Of a DNA stretch of 64,000 nt, positions 7,829 to 15,615 are shown in pieces (within the stretch, counting starts at the first letter, position 1; each line of letters starts with the position of its first letter). The stretch is from Hymenobacter jeollabukensis (GTDB taxonomy: Bacteria > Bacteroidota > Bacteroidia > Cytophagales > Hymenobacteraceae), in assembly GCF_005771675.1 (NCBI RefSeq), contig NZ_VAJM01000018.1:1-64000 (forward strand). Reading direction: 5' to 3'. The position numbers and the translations under genes are program-made. The notes beneath the pieces are model-generated. The model made no database searches, was not told the origin of the DNA, and saw nothing but the letters and a program-made list of their open reading frames with translations.

Positions 7829-8152
7829 TTATGATGGCGGGCCGGCCTTATTTTCATTGTCGTAAAGGGCCATCAACATGCTCTCCTGCACCCACAGCAG
7901 ACCCCACCGCTCGAACTTGTCGGTATCGGCTCCAAAGTAGCGCTGTGCCTGCTGCCAGCCTTCTTTCCCGGCCTCGACCAGTTCAGCCAGGCTCAGGCCC
8001 CGCCCCCGGTAGCGGCGGGCAACGGAAACCAGGAGCATATTGGTGTCCGGTGGAAGGCCGGGAGGTATCGGAGTGTTCAGCACCTCTTCCCGGGCTTGCT
8101 GGTCTTCCTCGGTCTGACACTCCAATTTAACAATGCGCAGCGGTCGTAGCAT
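7829..8152 (-). CDS. orphan sigma-70 region-2-like protein
   Basis: 107 residues. Residues 38-96 run in register with region 2 of a primary sigma factor: V-S-V-A-R-R-Y-x-x-R-G-L-S-L-A-E-L-V-x-x-G at 42-62 matches the core-binding helix of SigA (S-V-A-K-x-Y-x-x-x-G-L-S-L-x-D-L-I-x-E-G), and K-F-E-R-W-G-L-L-W-V-Q-E-S-M-L-M-A-L at 79-96 matches the -10 recognition helix (K-F-I-S-Y-A-x-W-W-I-R-Q-S-I-x-x-A-L). The N-terminus even resembles M-R-Q-L-K-I. Regions 3 and 4 are absent and aromatic/basic melting residues are changed. Regions 2-only proteins could bind RNA polymerase core without -35 contact; that is inference. 28 bases downstream of the FtsZ-like gene. Confidence 0.7.
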   Translation of the reverse strand: MLRPLRIVKLECQTEEDQQAREEVLNTPIPPGLPPDTNMLLVSVARRYRGRGLSLAELVEAGKEGWQQAQRYFGADTDKFERWGLLWVQESMLMALYDNENKAGPPS

Positions 8153-8180
8153 GGGGTTACTCAGAAGGGTAGGAGTTGTC

Positions 8181-8690
8181 TTACTGCCGGCTGACGAGCA
8201 TCATCACCTGGATGCTTTCGCCGAGGGCCGGATTGAGGCCGTGCCCAAACACAACTTCGGCCTGGTCGCCGGCCTGGCTCACCACGTATTCCAGTAGGTA
8301 GGTTAGCTCGTCCATTTCCAATTCAGTCGCCGTTCCGCTTTGAATGGCCAGCAAAATCCGGTGGGCCGGTAGTGTAGCATCTCCGAGCACGGTGGATTCT
8401 GTCCACAGCTGCTGTCCGACAACTGCGGCGCGGTTGTGGCCCTCCCCGGTGGCCATGCCGAATTGAAGGCAGGTAGCCCCGGCCAGCAGTGCCCAAACGT
8501 CCTGGTGGTCTACATTGATATCCCCGGTATCCGCCAGGATGTGGTGCAAGACGGTCAACAGGCCGGATTTTGTGGCCGGTGTCAATGCCTGCTTGGCCGG
8601 CACGTCGGCGCATTCCTGTAGCCAGGACGTGAACAGGGCATCCGCCTGGGCTGGGCCGCTTGCGAGGGGTGGGATGAGTGAGGTCTGCAT
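8181..8690 (-). CDS. orphan FtsZ C-terminal-domain protein (no GTPase)
   Basis: 169 residues from ATG 8688-8690 (a longer frame to 8753 has no better support). Residues 38-169 match FtsZ from the end of helix H7 onward: G-D-I-N-V-D-H-Q-D-V (56-65) equals the FtsZ stretch with I-N-V-D-F-x-D-V; G-E-G-H-N-R-A (82-88) equals the S/E-G-E-N-R-A turn; A-H-R-I-L-L-A-I-x-S-G (109-119), E-M-D-E-L (125-129) and A-E-V-V-F-G-H-G-L-N-x-x-L-G-E-S-I-Q-V (144-162) match the last strands of Bacteroidetes FtsZ. The GTP-binding GGGTGxG half and the T7 loop are missing. It might cap or disturb host FtsZ filaments; this is inference. Followed 28 bases later by the sigma-like gene. Confidence 0.75.
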   Translation of the reverse strand: MQTSLIPPLASGPAQADALFTSWLQECADVPAKQALTPATKSGLLTVLHHILADTGDINVDHQDVWALLAGATCLQFGMATGEGHNRAAVVGQQLWTESTVLGDATLPAHRILLAIQSGTATELEMDELTYLLEYVVSQAGDQAEVVFGHGLNPALGESIQVMMLVSRQ

Positions 8691-8869
8691 GGGTTGAGGT
8701 GCCAATTTTATACGAAGGTGCAGGCAGACGACGACAGAACGTGTCGTTCTCATCCGGGCCGGAGAATTGCTGCCGGGGTTAAGCTAAATGTTCGGGATAT
8801 CTTCGATTTGCACCGACCGATTCTTTGGCTCTTATTAGGCCCGGCTGCTAATCCCCCGGCCCAAATCGA

Positions 8870-9958
8870 ATGACCAACCCACTACTTTCAGACCAGGAAA
8901 GCGAGCTTACCGCGTTGCTGGATGCCTACCAGGAGCAGTTTCCAGCGGCCGAGAGCCCCATAACTTATATGATGGGGTTTGGCCCGGAACAGCTGTGCAC
9001 CATTTTGCGGGAAGCCAACGGGCGGGAAATCGTATTCAGCTACCCCGAATTGGACCAAGGGGTACTCGATGGCTGCGTCTATCATTATAAGGAAGCCCCG
9101 GATGAAGCCGGGCGCGGTAACCCCATCACCTTGCAGGAACTGCTCTATGCCCGCGGCCTCCCGCGCACGGCCAAAACGAAGCTGGTGCGGCACCGCGATA
9201 CCAGCGGTAAACTTGACATCCACGACCTCTACCGCAACCACCGGCCGGCTTTCCTCGACTACCAGCGCCAGCAAGGGAACCGCGTGTTTGACAAATGCGA
9301 CTTCCTCGTGGCCTGCCTGGGCGAGCCGGGCAGCCAGTCTCGCTTTGTGGGGGTGTTTCAGGTGCAGGGCATCGAGCGCGAAACCGAAGAACATTACTAC
9401 TACAACCTGGTCGAAGTGCCCGGCTTTGCCGACCTGAAAGAGCGGGTCATCTTTGACTGGGGCAGGGCCGCCATCAGTTGGCACCAATGGCTGCGGCCGG
9501 AAGTGGGCAAGACGGTACTGGAAATTCAGCCCAAGCCGTTCAGCCAGCCCTTTACCGACTACTTGGATTTCACCCTTTCGTTCGCGGAGCTGACGCAACT
9601 CGTCACCAACCAGTCGCCCCGCGACGAGTGGTACCGGATGCTCTCGGCCACGGCCGGGGTGTACTTGATACTGGACCAGTCCAGCGGGAAGCAATACATT
9701 GGCTCGGCCTCCGGCACGGAAGGCATCTGGGGCCGCTGGAAAGACTACGTGGCCACGCGGGGCCATGGGGGCAACGTGGAATTGGTCAAGCTCCTGGCCA
9801 CCGACGCTCAGCACGGCCGGCATTTCCAATTCACCGTCCTGATGACCCTGCCCAAAACCATGACCCGGCCCGAAGTCATCAAACGCGAATACCTCTTTAT
9901 GAAAAAGCTCGGCTCCCGCGCCCACGGCCTTAACCAGAAAGCATCCCATGAACAATAA
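8870..9958 (+). CDS. GIY-YIG nuclease family protein
   Basis: 362 residues. The C-terminal third holds a GIY-YIG nuclease domain: A-G-V-Y-L-I-L-D-x-S-S-G-K-Q-Y-I-G-S-A-S-G from about residue 262, then I-W-G-R-W-x-D-Y, a catalytic-Glu candidate in V-I-K-R-E-Y and a final H-G-L-N. The N-terminal 250 residues are the recurrent accessory domain of this subfamily (H-D-L-Y-R, D-K-C-D-F-L-V-A-C-L-G-E, R-F-V-G-V-F-x-V). Likely a DNA-cleaving defence or repair enzyme. First of a rightward set; its last 11 bases overlap the next gene. Confidence 0.8.
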   Translation: MTNPLLSDQESELTALLDAYQEQFPAAESPITYMMGFGPEQLCTILREANGREIVFSYPELDQGVLDGCVYHYKEAPDEAGRGNPITLQELLYARGLPRTAKTKLVRHRDTSGKLDIHDLYRNHRPAFLDYQRQQGNRVFDKCDFLVACLGEPGSQSRFVGVFQVQGIERETEEHYYYNLVEVPGFADLKERVIFDWGRAAISWHQWLRPEVGKTVLEIQPKPFSQPFTDYLDFTLSFAELTQLVTNQSPRDEWYRMLSATAGVYLILDQSSGKQYIGSASGTEGIWGRWKDYVATRGHGGNVELVKLLATDAQHGRHFQFTVLMTLPKTMTRPEVIKREYLFMKKLGSRAHGLNQKASHEQ

Positions 9959-10235
9959 GGCAGCCATTACCACGCACGCGGGCCTGACGCTCGACCTGGC
10001 CCAAATCAAGTGCTTCAAGCTGTCGCCGTTTCTCATCGACGGCAACGACACTCGGCAACTGCTGGTGGAGTACAAGACCCGGCCAGTCTATGTGCTGCAC
10101 CCAGGCACGAAGCAGTGGGAGAAGGAATACCTGGCCGATGTCATTGCCTACGACTTCCCAAGCTATGAATCCGCGCAGGCCCACCTGAGCGAGTGGGAAG
10201 AAATCTGGCAGGACTACCTAAATGGGCAGGACTAA
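9948..10235 (+). CDS. hypothetical protein
   Basis: 95 residues, soluble, starting inside the end of the GIY-YIG gene (11-base overlap), so translationally coupled to it. Ends with an acidic, Trp-containing helix (SEWEEIWQDYLNGQD). The overlap suggests a partner or regulator of the nuclease. No family recognised. Confidence 0.55.
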   Translation: MNNKAAITTHAGLTLDLAQIKCFKLSPFLIDGNDTRQLLVEYKTRPVYVLHPGTKQWEKEYLADVIAYDFPSYESAQAHLSEWEEIWQDYLNGQD

Positions 10236-10406
10236 CGGATTTAGGTAATTGCGATAGTTTGGCACGAGCAGCTTCTTCGTTCACTTGCAGCGCCTACGGT
10301 CCATCGCTGATGGTTCGTAGGCTATTTCTGTTGAACTGGCCCAAGCCCATCCGTGAAAATGCTACTCCTATCTTGTGTCCTTTCTTAGCACCCGCATCTT
10401 GTTAAT

Positions 10407-12956
10407 ATGGAAGAGGCTGAAGTAATCGCCGGTTGTGAACACCTCTTAGGGTTGATAAAGGAGCGCGACCGCAAGCTGCTGGTGTTGAAGTATGTCAACT
10501 TCCTGGATTGGTTCGGGATGGGTCTCCGGCGCAACCCCGAGCGGGTGGCCATCATTGACTCCTTTTTACAAGCCAACAACATCACCGTGTGGTGTAAGCG
10601 CGAGTCGCAAAGCTCTATCGCCCATTTTGACCGCCGCACCACCGACCGAATCACCTTCCGCCTCGAAGGGGCAGCCCAAACCATGCAGAACGGCCAGGAC
10701 CAGATTAGCTACGACAACGCCGGGACCATCGAGGTCGCCAAGCAGGACAGCGGCATCGCCCTCTACCCTCACCAGAAGGAGGCCTTGCAGCATCTGAATG
10801 ATAAAATCACCAAGTCCGGGAAGGTGCCCTTCGCGGGCTTGCTCGTCTTGCCAACTGGCGGCGGGAAAACCCTGACGGCGGCCCATTGGCTGTGCACCAA
10901 CCTGCTTAACCAGAACAAGAAAATCCTCTGGATTGCGCACCGGCACGAACTCCTGGACCAGGCCAAGGCGACGTTTCACGAACGGCTGGCTTTTCAAGAC
11001 ATTCTGCGTACCAAGCCCTCCTTCAACTACCGCATCATTTCGGGCATTCACGACAAGCCGGTGCACATTCGGCCCACCGATGACCTCATCATTGCCAGCA
11101 AGGACAGCCTGAACGCCGGCTTCAAGTACCTGCTGGATAAATGGCTGGTTAACCAGGAAGAAGTCTTTCTCATCATCGACGAGGCGCACCACGCAACGGC
11201 CCGGACTTACCGGAAGCTCATCGAGAGCATCCGCGGCAGCGTCAAGCAGTTTCGGATGATTGGCTTGACCGCGACGCCCTTCCGCACCGTCGAGGAAGAG
11301 CAGGGGCTGCTGGCCAAAGTGTTCCCGGACGACATCATCTACAAGATTGACTTACGCAAGCTCATCACCCGCGGCATCCTGTCCGAGCCCGTCTTTGAGA
11401 GTGTCGAAACCGACTTCAACGTCTTGAGCCTGTTCAACAAGCAGGAACTGGACAAGCTGAACTACTTCGACATTGGCAGCATCGGCGAGGGAACGGCCAA
11501 AACCATCGCCCAAAACGACCAACGCAACTGGTGCATTGTCAACCGCTACTGCGAGAACAAGGCCAAATACAAGCAGACCCTCGTTTTTGCACTCAATCAG
11601 GACAACGCCATTGCCCTGAAAAAGCTATTTCAGCTGAAGGACATCCGCTGCGAGTACGTGCTCTCCTCCATTCGGGACCAAGCCACCGGCGTTACCATTT
11701 CCAGCAAGGGCAACAAAGAGATTATCCAGCGCTTCCGGGCCGGTGAACTGGACGTGTTGATAAACGTCAACATCCTAACGGAAGGCACGGATTTGCCCAA
11801 TGTCCAAACCGTTTTCCTGGCCCGGCCGACCATCTCGCCGACGTTGATGACGCAGATGATTGGGCGGGGGCTGCGCGGCGAAAAGGCCGGTGGCACCAAG
11901 GAAGCCTACATCGTCAGCTTCATTGACAACTGGGAGGACAAGGTTGCCTGGGTCAACCCCGAGCGGTTGATAATCGAGGAGAACACGGACTTCAACGACA
12001 CGCAGAAAAACACCCAAAAGCAGCTCGTCCGGCTCATCTCCATCAGCAAGATTGAAGAGTTCGCGGTGCTGGTGAACGACCACATCGACAAAGCCGACAA
12101 AGAGAAGCTGGAAAACATGCCCTTCATCGAGCGTTTGCCGCTGGGCATCTATCACTTCTCCCTGTTGAGTCAGTTCGAGGAGGAAGCCCGGGAGAAGAAC
12201 TGCGAGGTTCTCGTGTACAGCAACCTCAAGCAGCCCTACGCCGATTTGATGCATGCGCTCCCCTCGCTGGTAGCAGGCCTGAAGGCCCCGGTGGCGGATT
12301 ACCTGTCGGAAGCGCAGCTGCAGGACCTAAGCGCGACCATCGAGAGCAAGATTTTCTTCGGCCACGACCTGTACCCGGGGTACAGCCCGCAAGATGTCAA
12401 GGACATCGTGCAGTACTATTACCAAAGCGAATCGCTGCCGAGCTACATCGAGTTGCAGGACCGGGCCAAGTTTGACGTGACCAACGTGGCCAAGGATATT
12501 CTGGCGGGCGACTACAGTCGCTCGCAGGAAGAAGCCTACAAAAGCCAGCTGTGGGACGAGCACGAATCGCAGTGGAAAACCTTCTTTGGCCACGACAAGC
12601 GCTACTTCCTGCATGAAGTTGACTTGGCCATCCGCCGCATCAGCAACCCGGACCTCTACCAGCGCCCGACCATTATCCCCACCGACCGGAAGGAGCTACG
12701 CCGACTAGAGGAACTGCCGATGGGGGAAATCCGGGAGCAGAACCCGGCGTACTGGAAATGGCTCAGTGACCAGGTGTACGAGAAGCATCGCGATGCCGAA
12801 GGGTACTATCAAAGCGCGGAAGGCGATTACCGAAGCAAAAACAAGCTCGACTTTCAGTTGGACCACATCACGGCGATAAGCAATGGGGGGCTGACCACCT
12901 TCGAGAACCTGCAGTTGCTGACCCGAAAGCAAAACGCTGTCAAGGGAGCCCGGTAA
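10407..12956 (+). CDS. SF2 helicase fused to C-terminal HNH nuclease
   Basis: 849 residues. Helicase motifs in order: Walker A P-T-G-G-G-K-T at about 148-154, I-A-H-R-H-E-L-L (Ia), D-E-A-H-H-A at about 258 (Walker B), L-T-A-T-P-F-R-T (motif III), then the second RecA domain with T-E-G-T-D-L-P and motif VI M-I-G-R-G-L-R-G. The last 35 residues form an HNH centre: L-D-x-D-H-I/L-D-H-I-T-A-I-S-N-G-G-L-T-T, then N-L-Q-L-L-T and K-Q-N-A-V-K-G. A helicase with its own HNH nuclease suggests DNA tracking followed by cutting, as in restriction-like defence. Lies 171 bases after the GIY-YIG pair. Confidence 0.85.
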   Translation: MEEAEVIAGCEHLLGLIKERDRKLLVLKYVNFLDWFGMGLRRNPERVAIIDSFLQANNITVWCKRESQSSIAHFDRRTTDRITFRLEGAAQTMQNGQDQISYDNAGTIEVAKQDSGIALYPHQKEALQHLNDKITKSGKVPFAGLLVLPTGGGKTLTAAHWLCTNLLNQNKKILWIAHRHELLDQAKATFHERLAFQDILRTKPSFNYRIISGIHDKPVHIRPTDDLIIASKDSLNAGFKYLLDKWLVNQEEVFLIIDEAHHATARTYRKLIESIRGSVKQFRMIGLTATPFRTVEEEQGLLAKVFPDDIIYKIDLRKLITRGILSEPVFESVETDFNVLSLFNKQELDKLNYFDIGSIGEGTAKTIAQNDQRNWCIVNRYCENKAKYKQTLVFALNQDNAIALKKLFQLKDIRCEYVLSSIRDQATGVTISSKGNKEIIQRFRAGELDVLINVNILTEGTDLPNVQTVFLARPTISPTLMTQMIGRGLRGEKAGGTKEAYIVSFIDNWEDKVAWVNPERLIIEENTDFNDTQKNTQKQLVRLISISKIEEFAVLVNDHIDKADKEKLENMPFIERLPLGIYHFSLLSQFEEEAREKNCEVLVYSNLKQPYADLMHALPSLVAGLKAPVADYLSEAQLQDLSATIESKIFFGHDLYPGYSPQDVKDIVQYYYQSESLPSYIELQDRAKFDVTNVAKDILAGDYSRSQEEAYKSQLWDEHESQWKTFFGHDKRYFLHEVDLAIRRISNPDLYQRPTIIPTDRKELRRLEELPMGEIREQNPAYWKWLSDQVYEKHRDAEGYYQSAEGDYRSKNKLDFQLDHITAISNGGLTTFENLQLLTRKQNAVKGAR

Positions 12957-13028
12957 GTGAAAGGGCTCCACTGTCTTCGGAAAGACCATAACTTCGCTAC
13001 CTCTCCGCCTCATTCATTTGTTTATTCT

Positions 13029-13610
13029 ATGAGAAGTCTCACTACGCTCATCTTCTTGTTTATTCTAACCAGTTACCGTCTGGTAGCGCAAACCACTACT
13101 GCCCCCACAGTAACCACAGTAGATGGCAAGGCTCGTATCGAGTTTATCGTATCAGCTGCCGGCGAACAGGATGCCCTTTTTCTGAAAGGAAAAGATTGGC
13201 TGTACAAGACCTATAACTCGGGCAAGACGGTGGAGCAGTACGACGATAAGGCTGCCGGACGGATAGCCGTTAAGGCCCGGACGCAAGAATTGAAATGGAA
13301 TGCCGGGCTAGGCATTGTCAACACGGCCGGGGGCTTCACCTATAACATGACGCTGGATTTTAAGGAAGGCAAAGGCCGACTCATTATCGAAGACATCACT
13401 TATCAGAAAGGCCAGCTAAAGGATGCGATGATACTGGCCTCGGGTGCGGATTTGGCCGACACGTTTCCGGCCAACTGGCCCACGCTCGGGAAGAAAGCGA
13501 TGACGAAGCACTGGAACGAAATGCAAGCAGCCGGCACGAGCGAACTGCTGGCGCTGGCGACTTCCTTTCAAAGCGCACTGACGAAAAAGGGAGATAACAA
13601 GGATTGGTAG
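13029..13610 (+). CDS. DUF4468-type secreted protein
   Basis: 193 residues from ATG 13029, chosen because it opens directly with a signal peptide (MRSLTTLIFLFILTSYRLVAQ); the longer frame from GTG 12957 would bury it. The domain after residue 30 has the DUF4468 (TBP-like fold) order: a strand with I-E-F, a W-L-Y-K-T-Y-N helix, then G-F-T-Y-N-M-T-L-D-F-K-E-G-K-G-R-L-I-I-E-D-I. Periplasmic or outer-membrane proteins of unknown role in Bacteroidota. Followed at once by a strong terminator. Confidence 0.7.
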   Translation: MRSLTTLIFLFILTSYRLVAQTTTAPTVTTVDGKARIEFIVSAAGEQDALFLKGKDWLYKTYNSGKTVEQYDDKAAGRIAVKARTQELKWNAGLGIVNTAGGFTYNMTLDFKEGKGRLIIEDITYQKGQLKDAMILASGADLADTFPANWPTLGKKAMTKHWNEMQAAGTSELLALATSFQSALTKKGDNKDW

Positions 13611-13619
13611 CTCTCACCG

Positions 13620-13650
13620 AAAAAGCCGTGCTTATCAAGCACGGCTTTTC
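13620..13650 (+). terminator. rho-independent terminator
   Basis: AAAAGCCGTGCTT-atc-AAGCACGGCTTTT-type stem (13620-13649), 13 perfect pairs with T-run, ten bases after the stop of the DUF4468 gene. It works in both directions by symmetry. Confidence 0.85.
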
Positions 13651-13656
13651 AAAACT

Positions 13657-13697
13657 TAGTTTAGGTACGATAAGCCTTCATTATCGTACCTAAACTA
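13657..13697. repeat. 17-bp perfect inverted repeat, lox-like candidate recombination site
   Basis: Left arm TAGTTTAGGTACGATAA (13657-13673), 7-base spacer GCCTTCA, right arm the exact reverse complement (13681-13697). It has no T-tract and follows a complete terminator, so it is not needed as a terminator. Two arms around a 7-base asymmetric core is the geometry of Cre/lox-type sites, and a tyrosine recombinase gene lies 0.9 kb to the right. It could also be an operator for the gene at 13733. Confidence 0.6.
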
Positions 13698-13732
13698 TCA
13701 CTACATTTGTTGCCGTAAAATCATTGGTAAGT

Positions 13733-14578
13733 ATGCTCCATTTCGATAACGCTTGGCGTTTTGAATCGCCCGGTTCACTGCACCCACAAGTCTCCCAAGA
13801 ATTCCTTGAAATCATCGGTAAACTAGCGCAGGGCAAGCAACAGGTATACGAACACTTCAAAACGTACCTTGCTTCGGTGTCAGGCACTGTGGCTTCACGC
13901 AGTTCCAATGCGAGTTGGGCGTATACTGATTTGCAACACGCTATCGATGAAGCCGCTAATAATGCGCCCATGTGCATCGAAGCGTTTTATTCTGCTTGTC
14001 AAGAATTCAAAGATGGCCCGGTTCTCGGCCATGAGCTGATAAATCGCATTCTGGCGAAGCACGGTGAACCGTACCAGATTAAGCCGCCCAACCTGGAACG
14101 GCTCGAATCCGGTCAACCGGTAACCAAACCAGAGGTACCGCTGTCATTAGCACAACAGGCACAAGATATCATCCACGCATCTTTCGCCGAATCGCAGCGG
14201 CTGTTAGCAGAAGGCCGGTATCGGCCCGCAGTGCAGGAAATCCTATGGCTGTTGGAAACAGTATCAACTGCCTTTCAGGGGATGTCCACTAGCGAGAGTG
14301 AGACAATACAAGGAAAGTATTTCAATAAGATTGTCGACGAACTGCGAAAGCGAAATCAAGGCACGGCTCTGGAACAGGTCATCGGATGGTTGAAGACGCT
14401 GCACGGGTATTTGTCTGCGCCGGCCGGCGGAGGCATTCGACATGGGATGGACCTGAAAGAAGGAGTAGCCACGTCAGAGGGTGAAGCCAAGTTGTATTGC
14501 AACCTTATTACCAGCTACACTAATTTCCTTCTTTCTGAGTACCAACGATTAAGTTCAAGCTCTGCAAAGCTTGATTAA
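13733..14578 (+). CDS. Abi-like protein with C-terminal RHG motif
   Basis: 281 residues from ATG 13733 (TTG 13724 is a weaker alternative). Helical throughout, soluble. The last 60 residues carry G-G-G-I-R-H-G-M-D-L and a helix ending F-L-L-S-E-Y-Q-R-L, as in the C-terminal domain of several abortive-infection-type proteins of Bacteroidota; residues 165-190 (V-Q-E-I-L-W-L-L-E-T-V-S) fit the companion helix. Assignment is tentative. It sits between the perfect inverted repeat and the recombinase gene, 12 bases before the latter, so the two genes are probably co-transcribed. Confidence 0.5.
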   Translation: MLHFDNAWRFESPGSLHPQVSQEFLEIIGKLAQGKQQVYEHFKTYLASVSGTVASRSSNASWAYTDLQHAIDEAANNAPMCIEAFYSACQEFKDGPVLGHELINRILAKHGEPYQIKPPNLERLESGQPVTKPEVPLSLAQQAQDIIHASFAESQRLLAEGRYRPAVQEILWLLETVSTAFQGMSTSESETIQGKYFNKIVDELRKRNQGTALEQVIGWLKTLHGYLSAPAGGGIRHGMDLKEGVATSEGEAKLYCNLITSYTNFLLSEYQRLSSSSAKLD

Positions 14579-14590
14579 GAGCCTACCGGA

Positions 14591-15595
14591 ATGAAACAAA
14601 AGGAAAAAAAAGCCAACCTACCGGTAGTGACCGATTCCGTGCCGGCACTGGCCCTGGCCGACCTCTCAGGTACGGTCCCAACTGCGGTGAGCCGCTACCT
14701 GGTGCGCGGCCTCGAAGGGGCCGATAACACCCGCCTGGCGTATGCGACCGACCTGGCCACGTTTGAAGCCTATTGCACCGAACACGGGTTGGAGCCTTAC
14801 CCTGCCCACGTAACTACGCTGGCTGGCTACGTGACCCACCTGGCTGACTTGCCGCGCAAGCTGGCCACCATCGCCCGGCACCTGGCTGCCATCAACAAGA
14901 AGCATCAGCTGCTCGGGCTGCCATCGGCCGTGGGGGCTCCCGCCCTAGACGTCGTAATGAAAGGCATTTCCCGCGAACTGGGCAAGCGGCAGAAGCAGGC
15001 CCCGGCATTCACGGTGGCCTACCTCAAGAACGTTATTAAGAACCTCGACCTCGAAACCGCGGCCGGTATCCGGGACCGGGCACTCCTGCTGCTCGGGTTC
15101 GCCGGCGCCTTCCGGCGCTCTGAGTTGGTGGCCCTCGACTTGGAGCAAGTCGAACTGAAAGATGCGGCCCTGGTGCTACACCTGGGCAAGAGCAAAACCA
15201 ACCAGACCGGCGAAACCGAAGATAAAGCCGTTTTCTACGCCGCTAACCCGCTTTTCTGCCCGGTACGGGCCTTCCAGGACTGGCAGCGCCTGCTGGGGCG
15301 CACGTCGGGGCCGGTGTTCGTGTCGCTTCGTAAAGGCAAGACGGCCGGCGACGCGGTGCCAACGGATAAGCGCCTCTCCGATGTCCGGGTAAACCGGCTC
15401 GTCAAGCAGCACCTGGGCGAAGAGTACTCTGCGCACTCGCTGCGGGCATCTTTCATCACCACGGCCAAACTCAACGGCCAATCCAACGAATTCATCAAAA
15501 ATCAGACTAAGCAGAAAACTGACGAGATGATAAGCCGCTATACCCGCCTCTCGGACGTGATAGCCTACAACGCGGCGCAGGCCCTGGGACTATAG
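14591..15595 (+). CDS. tyrosine recombinase, Cre-like
   Basis: 334 residues. N-terminal SAM-like core-binding domain (residues 30-130, T-R-L-A-Y-A-T-D-L-A-T-F-E-A-Y-C) and a C-terminal catalytic domain: Arg at A-F-R-R-S-E-L (R175/R176), beta-hairpin Lys in G-K-S-K-T-N-Q, H-S-L-R (H282, R285) and the nucleophile Tyr in S-R-Y-T-R (Y317). The short form without arm-binding domain and the F-R-R-S-E-L-V box are typical of Cre-like plasmid/phage recombinases that resolve multimers, rather than of large conjugative integrases. The perfect inverted repeat at 13657-13697 is a candidate target. Confidence 0.88.
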   Translation: MKQKEKKANLPVVTDSVPALALADLSGTVPTAVSRYLVRGLEGADNTRLAYATDLATFEAYCTEHGLEPYPAHVTTLAGYVTHLADLPRKLATIARHLAAINKKHQLLGLPSAVGAPALDVVMKGISRELGKRQKQAPAFTVAYLKNVIKNLDLETAAGIRDRALLLLGFAGAFRRSELVALDLEQVELKDAALVLHLGKSKTNQTGETEDKAVFYAANPLFCPVRAFQDWQRLLGRTSGPVFVSLRKGKTAGDAVPTDKRLSDVRVNRLVKQHLGEEYSAHSLRASFITTAKLNGQSNEFIKNQTKQKTDEMISRYTRLSDVIAYNAAQALGL

Positions 15596-15615
15596 CGCAA
15601 AAGAGCCCACGTAAA

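Noticed and set aside
8888-10075. 395-residue frame on the minus strand
   Set aside because: Fully antisense to the GIY-YIG gene; composition and codon use of a shadow in GC-rich sequence.
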